From: Oceanimonas baumannii
GTDB taxonomy: Bacteria; Pseudomonadota; Gammaproteobacteria; Enterobacterales; Aeromonadaceae
Assembly: GCF_002245495.1 (NCBI RefSeq)
Contig: NZ_NQJF01000002.1
Span: 124,001 to 188,000, forward strand
Direction: 5' to 3'
DNA length: 64,000 bases
This document shows positions 20,950 to 30,844 of this stretch, one piece after another (position 1 is the first letter of the stretch; each line of letters begins with the position of its first letter). The notes beneath the pieces are model-generated. The model saw only the letters and a list, made by a program, of their open reading frames with translations. It did no database searches and was not told the origin of the DNA. Both the position numbers and the translations under genes were made by a program.

Positions 20950-22413
20950 ATGAGCATTTCTGCAGTGAACAGTACCCTGGTAAGGGAAAGCGGCTATATT
21001 GACGGTCGCTGGTGTCAGGCCGACGGCGGTAACACCATTTCTGTATATAACCCTGCCACCGGCGAACAACTGGGCCAGGTGCCTGACATGGGAGAAACCG
21101 AAACCCGTGCCGCCATCGAGGCCGCCAGCCGGGCTCTTCCGGCCTGGAGTGCGCTTAATCCGAAAGAACGTGCTCGCCTGCTGCGGGACTGGTTTGATCT
21201 GATCATTGAACATAAAGAAGATCTGGCCCGGCTGATGACTCAGGAGCAGGGCAAACCGTTGTTCGAAACCCGGGGGGAGGTACTGTACGGAGCCTCCTAC
21301 ATTGAGTGGTATGCCGAAGAAGCCAAGCGAGCCTATGGTCGGGTATTTTCCGCACCTACCGGTGACAAGCGGGCGCTGAGCATTCAGCAGCCCATTGGTG
21401 TAGTGGCAGCGATTACCCCCTGGAACTTCCCCAACGCCATGATTACCCGCAAGCTGGCACCCGCACTGGCGGCTGGCTGCACCACCGTGGTCAAGCCGTC
21501 GGAAGAAACTCCATTCTCTGCGCTGGCGCTGATGGCCCTGGCCGAGCAGGCGGGCATTCCTGCCGGCGTGATTAACATGGTGACATCCAGCCAGGCGGCG
21601 GCAGTGGGTAATGTACTGACCAGCGATGCTCGGGTACGCAAGCTGTCGTTCACCGGCTCTACCCGTGTAGGCAAGCTGCTCTATGGTCAGAGCGCCGACA
21701 CTGTGAAAAAGCTCAGTCTGGAGCTGGGTGGGAATGCGCCCTTTATCGTGTTTGACGATGCCGACCTCGATGCGGCCGTGACCGGGGCAGTGATTTCCAA
21801 GTTTCGCAATGCCGGTCAGACCTGTGTGTGCGCCAACCGTATTTTGGTGCAGGACGGCATTTACGATGAATTTATGGCCCGCTTCAAGGCTGAAGTAGAG
21901 AAGTTTGTTATCGGTAATGGTCTCGATGCTGCGACTACCCTTGGTCCTGTGATCAACAAGGCTGCCGTCGACAAAATTGCTGGCATGGTAGATGCGGCCC
22001 AGAGCGAAGGTGCCACCCTGATCACCGGTGGACATCGCCATGAGGCCGGCGAGCTGTTCTTTGAGCCGACCATCCTGGGGGACGTAACCCAGCAAATGGC
22101 TATTGCCAACCAGGAAATCTTTGGTCCGGTTGCACCGGTCATTCGTTTCAGTGATGAAGCAGAAGCCGTGACCATTGCCAACGATACCCCTTACGGTCTG
22201 GCCGCTTATTTTTATACCGAGAGCCACAGCCGTATCTGGCGCGTCGCCGAGCAGCTGGAATACGGCATGATCGGCATTAACGAAGGCATTTTGTCCAACG
22301 AGATTGCCCCCTTTGGCGGCGTGAAAGAGTCGGGTCTGGGCCGTGAAGGCTCCGCCGAAGGCCTGGCCGATTATATGGAAACCAAATACCTGTGCATGGG
22401 CGGCATTCGCTGA
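20950..22413 (+). CDS. gabD: Succinate-semialdehyde dehydrogenase
   Basis: A 487-residue aldehyde dehydrogenase oxidising succinate semialdehyde to succinate, most likely with NADP+. It has the cofactor-binding ITPWNFP and KPSEETPFSALAL, FTGSTRVGKLL, the general-base Glu in LELGGNAPF and the catalytic Cys in NAGQTCVCANR, with the second Cys two residues on as in GabD. The ATG at 20950 gives the standard GabD N-terminus; a longer in-frame ORF from 20809 is not homologous and would run through the lysR-gabD regulatory region. It is followed 22 bases later by gabT. Confidence 0.93.
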   Translation: MSISAVNSTLVRESGYIDGRWCQADGGNTISVYNPATGEQLGQVPDMGETETRAAIEAASRALPAWSALNPKERARLLRDWFDLIIEHKEDLARLMTQEQGKPLFETRGEVLYGASYIEWYAEEAKRAYGRVFSAPTGDKRALSIQQPIGVVAAITPWNFPNAMITRKLAPALAAGCTTVVKPSEETPFSALALMALAEQAGIPAGVINMVTSSQAAAVGNVLTSDARVRKLSFTGSTRVGKLLYGQSADTVKKLSLELGGNAPFIVFDDADLDAAVTGAVISKFRNAGQTCVCANRILVQDGIYDEFMARFKAEVEKFVIGNGLDAATTLGPVINKAAVDKIAGMVDAAQSEGATLITGGHRHEAGELFFEPTILGDVTQQMAIANQEIFGPVAPVIRFSDEAEAVTIANDTPYGLAAYFYTESHSRIWRVAEQLEYGMIGINEGILSNEIAPFGGVKESGLGREGSAEGLADYMETKYLCMGGIR

Positions 22414-22435
22414 GCCGTTTTAAAGGAGAAATATC

Positions 22436-23716
22436 ATGAGCAAGAACCAGCAACTCCAGCAACGCAAAGATGCCGTCTTTGCCCGCGGCATGGGCAACAT
22501 GGCCCCTGTTTACGTCGACCGTGCCCTGAACAATGAAATCTGGGACGTAGAAGGCAACCGCTTTATCGACTTCGCCGCCGGTATTGCTGTGGTTAACACC
22601 GGACACAGCCATCCGCGTATTGTAGCTGCGGTCAACGAGCAGCTGCAGCGCTTCAGTCACACCTGTGCCATGGTCACTCCTTATGAGAGTGCGGTTGAGC
22701 TGGCCGAGCGTCTGGTGAAGCTGGCTCCGGGCGACAGCGCCAAAAAGGCCATTTTTGTCACCACCGGTGCCGAAGCGGTAGAAAATGCGGTAAAAATTGC
22801 GCGTGCTCATACCAAGCGCAGCGGCGTGATTGCCTTTAATGGTGGTTTTCACGGCCGTACCAATCTGTCCATGGGGCTGACCGGCAAGGTTGCACCCTAT
22901 AAAGCCGGCTTTGGTCCTTTCCCGGGCGAGATCTATCACCTGCCTTATCCGAACGCTTATCACGGTGTGACCGAGGAGCAGTCCCTCAAGGCCCTGGATG
23001 AGTTGTTTCACTGTGATATTGAGCCGGGACGAGTAGCAGCACTGATCATCGAGCCGGTACAGGGCGAGGGTGGTTTCTATCAGGCCCCGGCTTCTTTCCT
23101 GCAAAAGCTGCGCGCGATCTGCGATCAGCACGGCATTGTGCTGATCTGCGATGAGATTCAGACCGGTTTTGCCCGTACCGGCAAGCTGTTCGCCACCGAA
23201 TATGCCGGCATTGAGCCGGATCTGATGACCATGGCCAAGGGTATTGCCGGTGGTTTCCCGCTGTCAGCCGTGGTGGGCAAGGCTGAGATCATGGACGCAG
23301 CCAACCCGGGTGGCCTGGGTGGTACTTATGCGGCCTTCCCGCTGGCCTGTGCTGCTGGCCTGGAAGTACTGAAGATCATTGAAGAAGAACAGCTGTGCAA
23401 CAAGGCCCTGGCCTTGGGTGAGCTGATGAACAAGCGCCTGAGTGAACTGCAGGCCAAATATCCTCACCATATCGGCCAGGTGCGCAACCTGGGTGCCATG
23501 GTGGCGATGGAGCTGGTGCACAATGGGGATGTGGATCAGCCAAACCCTGAACTGACCAAAGCGATAGTGGCCAAGGGGATCGAAAAGGGCGTGATTTTGT
23601 TGTCTTGCGGTGTTCGCGGCAACGTTATCCGTTTCCTGCCGGCCCTGACTTCACCGCAGGAGGTGGTCAGTGAAGGTCTGGATCTGCTTGAGCAGGTGCT
23701 TGCCGAGCTCGTCTGA
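22436..23716 (+). CDS. gabT: 4-aminobutyrate aminotransferase
   Basis: PLP-dependent class III transaminase of 426 residues, the E. coli GabT length, converting GABA and 2-oxoglutarate to succinate semialdehyde and glutamate. ICDEIQTGFARTGKLFA carries the PLP Asp and MAKGIAGGFPLSA the Schiff-base Lys. It starts MSKNQQLQQRKDAVFARGMG behind AAAGGAGAA. With GabD it completes the GABA shunt to succinate. Related 5-aminovalerate transaminases look similar, so the substrate range is not strictly fixed. Confidence 0.93.
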   Translation: MSKNQQLQQRKDAVFARGMGNMAPVYVDRALNNEIWDVEGNRFIDFAAGIAVVNTGHSHPRIVAAVNEQLQRFSHTCAMVTPYESAVELAERLVKLAPGDSAKKAIFVTTGAEAVENAVKIARAHTKRSGVIAFNGGFHGRTNLSMGLTGKVAPYKAGFGPFPGEIYHLPYPNAYHGVTEEQSLKALDELFHCDIEPGRVAALIIEPVQGEGGFYQAPASFLQKLRAICDQHGIVLICDEIQTGFARTGKLFATEYAGIEPDLMTMAKGIAGGFPLSAVVGKAEIMDAANPGGLGGTYAAFPLACAAGLEVLKIIEEEQLCNKALALGELMNKRLSELQAKYPHHIGQVRNLGAMVAMELVHNGDVDQPNPELTKAIVAKGIEKGVILLSCGVRGNVIRFLPALTSPQEVVSEGLDLLEQVLAELV

Positions 23717-23748
23717 GCCGGTAGATACGTCGATGTCAAAGTAGTTTT

Positions 23749-23773
23749 GGCGGGCCATGTGCCCGCCTTTTTT
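23749..23773 (+). terminator. Rho-independent terminator of gabDT
   Basis: A GGCGGGC/GCCCGCC stem with a 5-base loop is followed by seven T residues, 33 bases past the gabT stop. Confidence 0.93.
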
Positions 23774-23828
23774 GTTTCATGAATGTACCTGCAAGTGCTT
23801 GTTGGCTGTTAAAGTGAGCCGAGTGTTC

Positions 23829-25361
23829 ATGAATGGTGGGGTTTCAGTGGTGGCTGCTTTTCGTTCATTGAAAGTCGCATTGGTTCTCATGTTACTGCCT
23901 TTCTTGTTTCTGGCGCTGAGCGTGCCGATATTGGTCACGCCGCTGACCAAGTATTTATTGCAGCAAAAAATGCAGGAGATTGATTCTTATCTGGAACGTC
24001 GGGCGAGTGCGCTTGATCGTACCATTATGGCGCAACTTGCCGGGTTGAAATTTGATTGCAGTGAACAAGATATGCAACTGTTGCGTGCTCCTCAATATTA
24101 CAGTCGCTATATACGTCTTATCGGTATAAAAAATGCTCTGAATATCAGTTGTTCGAGTGTCGGGCTGGCTGTTGATAACAAGTACATTCAAAGCCCGGCA
24201 TCTGACGGATTTACTTTGTTGAATACTCCCCTATATGCAGGTACGGAGAGTGAGTTGCTGGTGCACTATCAGCAGCAGGGGAATGTGGTGTTCTGGGTAC
24301 TGGACAGCAGCTGGAGCAGGGAGCTGCTCGAAACACCTTGTAGCGACTGTTTTTACCTTTCCTTCGATTACACTGGCACCAGGCTGGACACTCTTCAGCG
24401 CGGCAACCCTGCTATCCCCAATGAAGATGCTTCGCTGTTGATACAGCAAGATTTTATTCATCAGAGCCAGCCTCTTGTGGCCAGCGTGCAGCAGTTATGG
24501 GGCGGGCAGGCATTACGTAACCATGCTCACGGTTTACTATGGTGGTGGGGTTGTGTGATCAGTCTGGCTCTGGGAACAGTGTTGGCGGCAGGTTACCTCT
24601 ATTTTCGTCGTTACCGGAACACGCTTCGCGGTCTTATTGAGCAAGGGATTAAGGATGGCGGATTTATTCCCTATTATCAGCCGGTGGTAGATAGCAGAAG
24701 TCAGCGTATTGTGGGATATGAGGTACTGGTTCGCTGGCAAAAGGGAAGTGAGTTAATACCACCGGATCAGTTTATTCCGGTCGCGGAAAGTGAGGGGCTG
24801 ATAGTAGAAATTACCATGCAGTTGCTGCGTCGTGTGCTTGATGATCTTGAGCGGCTTGATACTGCGCACTGGGTCAGCATTAATTTAGTGGCTGAACATG
24901 TGGAAACGGATTGTCTGGTGCGCTGGCTGCAGGCGCGGAACTGGCCTTGGCCGGATCGTATTAAGTTTGAGCTGACAGAGCGGACACCGATAAAGAGTCT
25001 GCATCATGCGGACAGACATATTAGTTCACTGATTAAGCGAGGCTACCAGTTCAAAATTGATGACTTCGGCACAGGCTATGGTGGTTTTGTTTATCTGCAG
25101 CAGCTGAGCATAGAGGGCATCAAAATAGATAAAATGTTTATTGATACGATTGGTACCAATGATGTCAAGAGTAGCGTTTTGGACTCCATCATTTCTTCTG
25201 CTCATCAGACGAATATGACGGTGATCGCGGAGGGAGTGGAAACACCGGCTCAAATCACTTACCTGGCTCAGCGCCAGGTCTTCCTTATTCAGGGTTACGT
25301 ATTTTATCGGCCCATGCCTATTTCCGGGATATTGATGCTGCGGGAACGGGGAGCATTTTGA
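23829..25361 (+). CDS. Membrane c-di-GMP phosphodiesterase with CSS-motif sensor and EAL domain
   Basis: A 510-residue protein: a transmembrane helix (about residues 15-37), a periplasmic domain with the CSS motif (NISCSS, near 107) and further Cys pairs (CSDC), a second helix (about 235-258, after LLWWWG), then a cytoplasmic EAL domain. EAL family residues are present: EVLVRW (EVL in place of EAL), INLVAEH, FELTER, IDDFGTGYGG, IKIDKMF, AEGVET and QGYVFYRPMP. It is therefore probably an active enzyme hydrolysing c-di-GMP. CSS-motif homologues sense the periplasmic redox state. The start at 23829 is tentative: a GTG 12 bases earlier and a longer frame overlapping the terminator are alternatives. 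It is monocistronic. Confidence 0.87.
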   Translation: MNGGVSVVAAFRSLKVALVLMLLPFLFLALSVPILVTPLTKYLLQQKMQEIDSYLERRASALDRTIMAQLAGLKFDCSEQDMQLLRAPQYYSRYIRLIGIKNALNISCSSVGLAVDNKYIQSPASDGFTLLNTPLYAGTESELLVHYQQQGNVVFWVLDSSWSRELLETPCSDCFYLSFDYTGTRLDTLQRGNPAIPNEDASLLIQQDFIHQSQPLVASVQQLWGGQALRNHAHGLLWWWGCVISLALGTVLAAGYLYFRRYRNTLRGLIEQGIKDGGFIPYYQPVVDSRSQRIVGYEVLVRWQKGSELIPPDQFIPVAESEGLIVEITMQLLRRVLDDLERLDTAHWVSINLVAEHVETDCLVRWLQARNWPWPDRIKFELTERTPIKSLHHADRHISSLIKRGYQFKIDDFGTGYGGFVYLQQLSIEGIKIDKMFIDTIGTNDVKSSVLDSIISSAHQTNMTVIAEGVETPAQITYLAQRQVFLIQGYVFYRPMPISGILMLRERGAF

Positions 25362-25455
25362 ACCTTTTTCCCAATTAAAACATCAGGTAAAGGTGGTGTT
25401 TGGTGGCTCGCTCATAAAAAATGCCGGACATCTTAAACGATGCAGCTTTTTGGGC

Positions 25456-25486
25456 TTGACCTTCCCCCTGTGTCAGGGTTCAAAGT
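25456..25486 (+). promoter_or_regulatory. CueR-type copper-responsive promoter of copZ-copA
   Basis: TTGACC at 25456-25461 is followed after 19 bases by CAAAGT at 25481-25486. The long spacer begins TTCCCC and ends AGGGTT, closely resembling the E. coli copA promoter, where CueR untwists an overlong 19-bp spacer. This predicts Cu(I)-induced transcription of copZ-copA. No cueR gene lies in the window. Confidence 0.8.
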
Positions 25487-25518
25487 AAGAGTGTCACACT
25501 TAATCAGGAGATAAAACC

Positions 25519-25710
25519 ATGCTGACCCTTACCGTTCCCGACATGACCTGCGGCCACTGTGTGGGCGTGATTTCCGGCATTCTTACCGGGCTGGATCCGG
25601 ACTGTGAACTGAACTTTGAACTGGCCAGCCGCAAGGTGAGCATCAGTTCCACTCTGCCTCGAGAAGACATTGTCGAGGCGTTGAGTGATGCCGGCTACAG
25701 CTGCGAATAA
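25519..25710 (+). CDS. copZ: Copper chaperone, heavy-metal-associated domain (CopZ-like)
   Basis: A single HMA domain protein of 63 residues. The metal site MTCGHC is at residues 9-14, with the ferredoxin-like beta-alpha-beta repeat and a C-terminal GYSCE. It should carry Cu(I) in the cytosol and pass it to CopA, the next gene, 15 bases downstream. The start follows AGGAGATAAAACC. The third Cys near the C-terminus is an unusual extra thiol. Confidence 0.88.
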   Translation: MLTLTVPDMTCGHCVGVISGILTGLDPDCELNFELASRKVSISSTLPREDIVEALSDAGYSCE

Positions 25711-25725
25711 ACAGCGGAGGCAGTC

Positions 25726-28179
25726 ATGAGCACAAACACAACGGAACTTCGTCTGCCCATTGAGGGGATGAGTTGTGCCTCCTGCGTGTCCCGGGTCGAA
25801 AAGGCCCTGAACGGTGTGCAGGGCGTGCACTCGGCCAGTGTTAATCTGGCGTCCGGCAGTGCCGAGCTGGTGCTGGATAAGGGCCTTGCCACCGCTGAAC
25901 TGGTGGCGGCGGTGGAAAAAGCCGGTTACCGGAGCCCGGTGGAGAAAACGGAGCTGGTGATTGGCGGCATGAGCTGTGCGTCCTGCACCGGCCGGGTGGA
26001 AAAGGTGTTAAGCCGTCTGCCCGGCGTACTGTCCGCCAATGTTAATCTGGCCGCCGGGCGGGCATATGTAGCGTTGCTCTCGGGCAGTCAGGATATCAAC
26101 GCGCTGATTACTGTGGTGGAAAAAGCCGGCTTCAGTGCTGAAGCTGTCGACGAGCAGAGCGAAAATAACGAAAGTGATGAGCGCAATCGGGAGCTGGTAT
26201 CACTGAAGCGTTCATTGTTGCTGTCGGCCCTGCTTACTCTGCCAGTGTTTGTGCTGGAAATGGGCTCCCATTTTGTGCCCGGCATGCATGCATGGGTGGA
26301 GCGTACGCTGGGGCAGTCTCTCAACTGGCAACTTCAGTTTGTGCTGGCCACCCTGGTACTGTTTGGTCCGGGCTTGCTGTTCCTGAAGAAAGGGCTGCCG
26401 GCACTGCTGCGCGGTGCGCCGGAGATGAACTCTCTGGTTGCGCTGGGCGGATTGGCGGCCTGGGGTTACTCCACCGTGGCTACTTTTTCCGGTCACTGGT
26501 TACCGGAGGGCAGCCGTCAGGTTTATTTTGAAGCGGCGGCGGTGATCGTTACACTCATTTTGCTGGGGCGCTTTCTTGAGGCCCGGGCAAAAGGGCGCAC
26601 CGGTGAAGCCATTAAAAAGCTGCTTAGTCTGCAGGCCCCCACGGCCCGGGTCGAGAAAAATGGCAGCACCGAAGACATTCCTCTCAAGCGAGTAAAAGTC
26701 AAAGACCATGTACGGGTACGCCCTGGCGAACGTATTCCGGTGGATGGCACCGTAATAGACGGTTCTTCATGGGTGGATGAGTCCATGCTGACCGGTGAGC
26801 CGGCACCGGTTGCCAAGGGAGAGGGGGATGAAGTCACCGGCGGTACCGTCAACAACAAGGGCTCCTTGCTGGTAGAAGTCACGCAGGTAGGCAAACAAAC
26901 CAGGCTTGCCCAAATCATTCGGATGGTGGAGCAGGCCCAGGGGGCCAAGCTGCCCATTCAGGCGCTGGTCGATAAAGTCACCGGAGTGTTTGTGCCGGTG
27001 GTGATGAGCCTGGCGCTGCTGACCTTTGTGCTTTGGTGGTGGCAGGGGCCGGCTCCGGCGCTCAGCTTTGCGCTGGTAAACGGGGTGGCGGTGCTGATTA
27101 TCGCCTGTCCTTGCGCCATGGGCCTGGCGACGCCGACTTCCATCATGGTCGGGACCGGTCGTGCGGCCGAGCTGGGGGTCTTGTTCCGCAAGGGGGAAGC
27201 ACTGCAAGGACTGCGCGCGGTCAAGGTGATTGCCTTTGACAAAACCGGTACGCTCACCGAGGGCAAACCCGAACTGACCGATCTGCATGTGAGCTCAGGA
27301 CAAGACCAGGATCGGGTACTGGCATTGATCGCGGCGGTAGAGCAGCGCTCTGAGCATCCCATCGCCGAGGCACTGATGGCGGCGGCACAAGAGCGCAACC
27401 TGAATCTGCCTGAGGTCAGTGAGTTCGACACCGTGACCGGTATGGGGGTAACGGCAAAGGCAGGTGGTATGCGGGTGAATGTGGGAGCCGATCGCTACCT
27501 GAAGTCCCTGAATATGGATCTGTCCGAGTTTACCAATCTCGCCAGTCAGCTTGCCGGTGAGGGTAAAACTCCCTTGTATGCTGCCATCGACGGTAAACCG
27601 GCTGCGGTGCTGGCGGTGGCAGACAGAGTAAAGGAAGGCACGCCCGCCGCCATTGCCGCCCTGCATGAACAGGGACTGAAAGTGGCGATGATTACCGGTG
27701 ATAACGCAGGAACGGCCAATGCCATTGCCAGGCAACTGGGCATTGATGCGGTGGAAGCCGAAGTTATGCCCGATGGCAAGGTGGCGGCTCTGGCACATCT
27801 GCGCAAGCAGCACGGTGCTGTGGCGTTTGTAGGGGACGGCATCAACGATGCGCCGGCGTTGGCGGCAGCAGACGTTGGCCTGGCCATTGGCACCGGTACC
27901 GACATTGCCATTGAGGCAGCTCAGGTTGTACTAATGCGTGGTGACCTGCGCGCCGTGCCTCAGGCTCTGGCCATCAGCCGGGCCACACTGCGCAACATTC
28001 GCCAGAACCTGTTCTGGGCCTTTGCCTACAATGTGTGCCTTATTCCGGTGGCGGCCGGAGTGCTTTATCCGGCGTTTGGGCTGTTGCTGTCGCCCATGCT
28101 GGCAGCCGGTGCCATGGCGCTTTCCAGTGTATTTGTAGTGAGTAATGCGCTGCGGCTGAAGCGGTTCAGGAGCACATAA
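25726..28179 (+). CDS. copA: Cu(I)-translocating P-type ATPase
   Basis: A P1B-type ATPase of 817 residues exporting Cu(I) from cytosol to periplasm. It has two N-terminal HMA domains with GMSCASC sites (near residues 14 and 86), membrane helices, the transmembrane CPC (residues 461-463 in [13 protein letters not shown]), the phosphorylation motif D505-KTGT, SEHP, and the hinge [16 protein letters not shown]. It is co-transcribed with copZ from the CueR-type promoter. Together with the TonB copper receptor at 7875-9848, the window encodes both import across the outer membrane and export from the cytosol. Confidence 0.96.
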   Translation: MSTNTTELRLPIEGMSCASCVSRVEKALNGVQGVHSASVNLASGSAELVLDKGLATAELVAAVEKAGYRSPVEKTELVIGGMSCASCTGRVEKVLSRLPGVLSANVNLAAGRAYVALLSGSQDINALITVVEKAGFSAEAVDEQSENNESDERNRELVSLKRSLLLSALLTLPVFVLEMGSHFVPGMHAWVERTLGQSLNWQLQFVLATLVLFGPGLLFLKKGLPALLRGAPEMNSLVALGGLAAWGYSTVATFSGHWLPEGSRQVYFEAAAVIVTLILLGRFLEARAKGRTGEAIKKLLSLQAPTARVEKNGSTEDIPLKRVKVKDHVRVRPGERIPVDGTVIDGSSWVDESMLTGEPAPVAKGEGDEVTGGTVNNKGSLLVEVTQVGKQTRLAQIIRMVEQAQGAKLPIQALVDKVTGVFVPVVMSLALLTFVLWWWQGPAPALSFALVNGVAVLIIACPCAMGLATPTSIMVGTGRAAELGVLFRKGEALQGLRAVKVIAFDKTGTLTEGKPELTDLHVSSGQDQDRVLALIAAVEQRSEHPIAEALMAAAQERNLNLPEVSEFDTVTGMGVTAKAGGMRVNVGADRYLKSLNMDLSEFTNLASQLAGEGKTPLYAAIDGKPAAVLAVADRVKEGTPAAIAALHEQGLKVAMITGDNAGTANAIARQLGIDAVEAEVMPDGKVAALAHLRKQHGAVAFVGDGINDAPALAAADVGLAIGTGTDIAIEAAQVVLMRGDLRAVPQALAISRATLRNIRQNLFWAFAYNVCLIPVAAGVLYPAFGLLLSPMLAAGAMALSSVFVVSNALRLKRFRST

Positions 28180-28229
28180 AAGACCGGAGTTGTTATAATG
28201 CGCGCTTTCCCATAAAACAGGACTCCGTT

Positions 28230-29411
28230 ATGACAACTCTGGGTACCCCCCTCTCGGCAACTGCCACCCGGGTTTTGATGTGCGGTGGCGGTGAGCTGGG
28301 CAAGGAAGTGGTGATCGAACTGCAGCGCCTTGGCGTTGAAGTGATCGTCGTGGACCGTTATCCCAACTCGCCGGCCATGCAAGTGGCCCACCGCGCTCAC
28401 GTGATTTCCATGCTTGATGGTGCAGCCCTGCGCGCCGTGATTGAGCAAGAACAACCAGATCTGATTGTGCCCGAAATTGAGGCCATCGCCACCGATACCC
28501 TGGCTGAGCTTGAGCAGGAAGGGTTTACCGTGGTGCCCACCGCCCGGGCCACTCAGCTCACCATGAACCGGGAAGGCATTCGCCGGCTGGCGGCGGAAGA
28601 GCTGGGGCTGTCCACTTCTCCCTACTGCTTTGCCGGCACGCTGGAGGAGTTTCGTGCCGCCGTGGCTGAGATTGGCCTGCCCTGCGTGGTCAAGCCGATC
28701 ATGAGCTCGTCCGGCAAGGGGCAGAGCACGGTTAAAGCCGAGGCCGATATCGATGCCGCCTGGCACTACGCCCAGGAAGGCGGCCGTGCCGGTGGCGGCC
28801 GGGTGATAGTGGAAGGATTTGTTCAGTTCGACTACGAAATTACCTTGCTTACCGTGCGTCATGCCGGCGGCACCAGCTTTTGCGCACCCATCGGTCATAT
28901 TCAGGTGGATGGTGATTATCGTGAATCCTGGCAGCCTCAGGCGATGAGCCCGTCGGCGCTGGCGGCGGCAGAGCAAGTGGCCGAAAAAATTACCGCGGCC
29001 CTCGGCGGTCGTGGCTTGTTTGGCGTAGAGCTGTTTATTCGCGGAGATGAAGTGCTGTTCAGCGAAGTGTCGCCCCGGCCTCATGACACCGGTATGGTTA
29101 CGCTGATTTCCCAGAACCTGTCGGAGTTTGCCTTGCATGCCCGGGCCATTCTCGGCCTGCCTGTCCCTGCTATCCGTCAGTATGGACCGGCGGCCTCAGC
29201 GGTGATCCTGCCGGAGGGTGAGTCAGTCCAAACCACCTTTGGCAACCTGGCTGAGGCTTTGGCACAGCCTGATACCGATCTGCGCCTGTTCGGTAAACCG
29301 GAGATCAACGGTCGCCGCCGCATGGGCGTGGCCCTGGCCCTGGGTGACAGCATCGACGGTGCCCGTGACCAGGCCCGCCGTGCCGCCGAGGCGGTCAAGG
29401 TAACGTTCTAA
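28230..29411 (+). CDS. purT: Formate-dependent phosphoribosylglycinamide formyltransferase
   Basis: ATP-grasp enzyme of 393 residues making formyl-GAR from GAR, formate and ATP, an alternative to the folate-dependent PurN in purine synthesis. It starts [26 protein letters not shown], and contains the ATP-binding [14 protein letters not shown] and the metal-binding [15 protein letters not shown] good terminator follows. It is adjacent to but independent of copA, 50 bases upstream. Confidence 0.96.
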   Translation: MTTLGTPLSATATRVLMCGGGELGKEVVIELQRLGVEVIVVDRYPNSPAMQVAHRAHVISMLDGAALRAVIEQEQPDLIVPEIEAIATDTLAELEQEGFTVVPTARATQLTMNREGIRRLAAEELGLSTSPYCFAGTLEEFRAAVAEIGLPCVVKPIMSSSGKGQSTVKAEADIDAAWHYAQEGGRAGGGRVIVEGFVQFDYEITLLTVRHAGGTSFCAPIGHIQVDGDYRESWQPQAMSPSALAAAEQVAEKITAALGGRGLFGVELFIRGDEVLFSEVSPRPHDTGMVTLISQNLSEFALHARAILGLPVPAIRQYGPAASAVILPEGESVQTTFGNLAEALAQPDTDLRLFGKPEINGRRRMGVALALGDSIDGARDQARRAAEAVKVTF

Positions 29412-29453
29412 CAGGAATTCAGGTGGTCATTGCCGCGCAGGTGGCAATCCATT

Positions 29454-29489
29454 AAATCCGGCACGCCCTGAGGGTTTGCCGGATTTTTT
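29454..29489 (+). terminator. Rho-independent terminator of purT
   Basis: A 10-bp stem (AAATCCGGCA/TGCCGGATTT) continues into a T-run, 42 bases past the purT stop. It may also serve chrA on the other strand because of the A-rich left arm. Confidence 0.88.
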
Positions 29490-29518
29490 ATGGTCTGAGG
29501 TTATTGAGGCTGAACGGG

Positions 29519-30649
29519 TTAGAGCCAGAATCCCAGCAGCATAAAGGCCGGGATCAGCAGCAGCAGCGGACAACGGAATGCCCTCAGTGCCAGCAGGCCT
29601 AGGGCCGCTGCGGCCAGGGCCGGTGCGCCGGTCACGCTGGCCACGAACACCGGCTGATACAGCGCCGCCAGCAGCAGCCCCACCACAGCGGCATTAATAC
29701 CGGCAATGGCACCAGCCATACGCGGATTGGCAGCCAGCGTCTGCCAGCCATTGATAAACGCCAGCACCAGCAAAAAGCCCGGCAAAAACACCCCGAAGGT
29801 AGCGACCAGCGCTCCCTGCAGAGGGCTGGCCGGCAGTAGCTCTGCGCCCAGAAAAGCCGCCAGGCTGAACATGGGGCCGGGCATGGCCTGAGCAGCACCG
29901 TAGCCGGTCAGAAAGGCATTATTCGAGAGCTCACCGGCGAGCAGGTTCTGCAACAGGGGGAGCACCACATGGCCACCGCCAAACACCAGGCTGCCGGCCT
30001 GATAAAAGTCAGCAAACAGGCCAGCCGAGCCCGGGGGAGCTAGCAGCGGTAATAACACCAGCAAAAATGCAAACAGCAATAAAAACGGCCAGTTAATCAG
30101 AGGCTTGTTTGCCGTTTTATCGCCTCCCGGGGTAAGCAGAAGCGCACCCGTGATGCCGGCCGTCAGTAAGGCGGCAAACTGGGCTGCCAGCCCAGGCCAG
30201 ATCCACAGCAGCGCAGCCGTGCCCACGGCCAGACTCAGGGGCAGGCGGCTGCGGCAAAACTGTCCGGCCATGGACAGCACGGCATCGGCCACCACCACCA
30301 GTGCAAACAGCTTCAGCCCATTGATTATCGCCAGGGTCACGGCCGAGCCGGCATAGTGCTGCCCCAGCAGTGCCAGTGCCAGCATCAGCAAAAAGGAAGG
30401 TAGGGTAAATCCGGCAAAGGCAGCAATGGCACCGCCGAGGCCGGCGCGCTGGTAGCCGATGGCAAAGCCCAGCTGGCTGGATGCCGGCCCGGGAAGAAAC
30501 TGGCACAGCGCTAGAGTGGAGGCAAACTGATCCTGGGGCAGCCACCCCAGCTTTTGCACGAAATGGCGCTGAAAATAACCGATATGAGCCGCTGGTCCGC
30601 CAAAACTGACCCAGCCCAGCATAAAGAACTGCCAGAACACCGAGAGCAT
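29519..30649 (-). CDS. chrA: Chromate transporter, ChrA family (two-domain)
   Basis: Inner-membrane CHR-superfamily protein of 376 residues, the long two-domain type. The N-terminal repeat carries SFGGPAAHIGYF and FLPGPASSQLGFAIGY; the C-terminal repeat carries VFGGGHVVLPLLQ and AMPGPMFSLAAFLGAEL. ChrA proteins export chromate with the proton gradient. The true physiological anion may differ when no other chr gene is present, as here. It is divergent from the flagellar fliM operon. Confidence 0.92.
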   Translation of the reverse strand: MLSVFWQFFMLGWVSFGGPAAHIGYFQRHFVQKLGWLPQDQFASTLALCQFLPGPASSQLGFAIGYQRAGLGGAIAAFAGFTLPSFLLMLALALLGQHYAGSAVTLAIINGLKLFALVVVADAVLSMAGQFCRSRLPLSLAVGTAALLWIWPGLAAQFAALLTAGITGALLLTPGGDKTANKPLINWPFLLLFAFLLVLLPLLAPPGSAGLFADFYQAGSLVFGGGHVVLPLLQNLLAGELSNNAFLTGYGAAQAMPGPMFSLAAFLGAELLPASPLQGALVATFGVFLPGFLLVLAFINGWQTLAANPRMAGAIAGINAAVVGLLLAALYQPVFVASVTGAPALAAAALGLLALRAFRCPLLLLIPAFMLLGFWL

Positions 30650-30735
30650 ACAGAAATCCGCTTGAAAAAGGATGTGGCCATGATACCTGCCCGGTATGAC
30701 AGTTTATACATGGGTTTTTTGTTGTTTTTGTAAAG

Positions 30736-30752
30736 TTGGAACGACTTTTGCT
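30736..30752 (+). promoter_or_regulatory. Sigma54-type promoter of the lateral fliM operon
   Basis: TTGGAACGACTTTTGCT fits the sigma54 pattern with GG at 30738-30739 and GC at 30750-30751, exactly 10 bases between. Transcription would start near 30763, upstream of the GTG start of fliM. LafK, encoded at 38276-39628, is the expected activator. Confidence 0.8.
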
Positions 30753-30844
30753 ACAGGGTGACGCTAAAGGTAATGGGCCCTGTCGCATATTCGGGCGGCC
30801 GGGCAGCAGTTCAGGTGGTACAGGCCGCCCTGGAGGAAAAGGCA

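Noticed and set aside
20866-22227. A 453-codon minus-strand frame across gabD
   Set aside because: Antisense shadow of gabD with no recognisable motifs.
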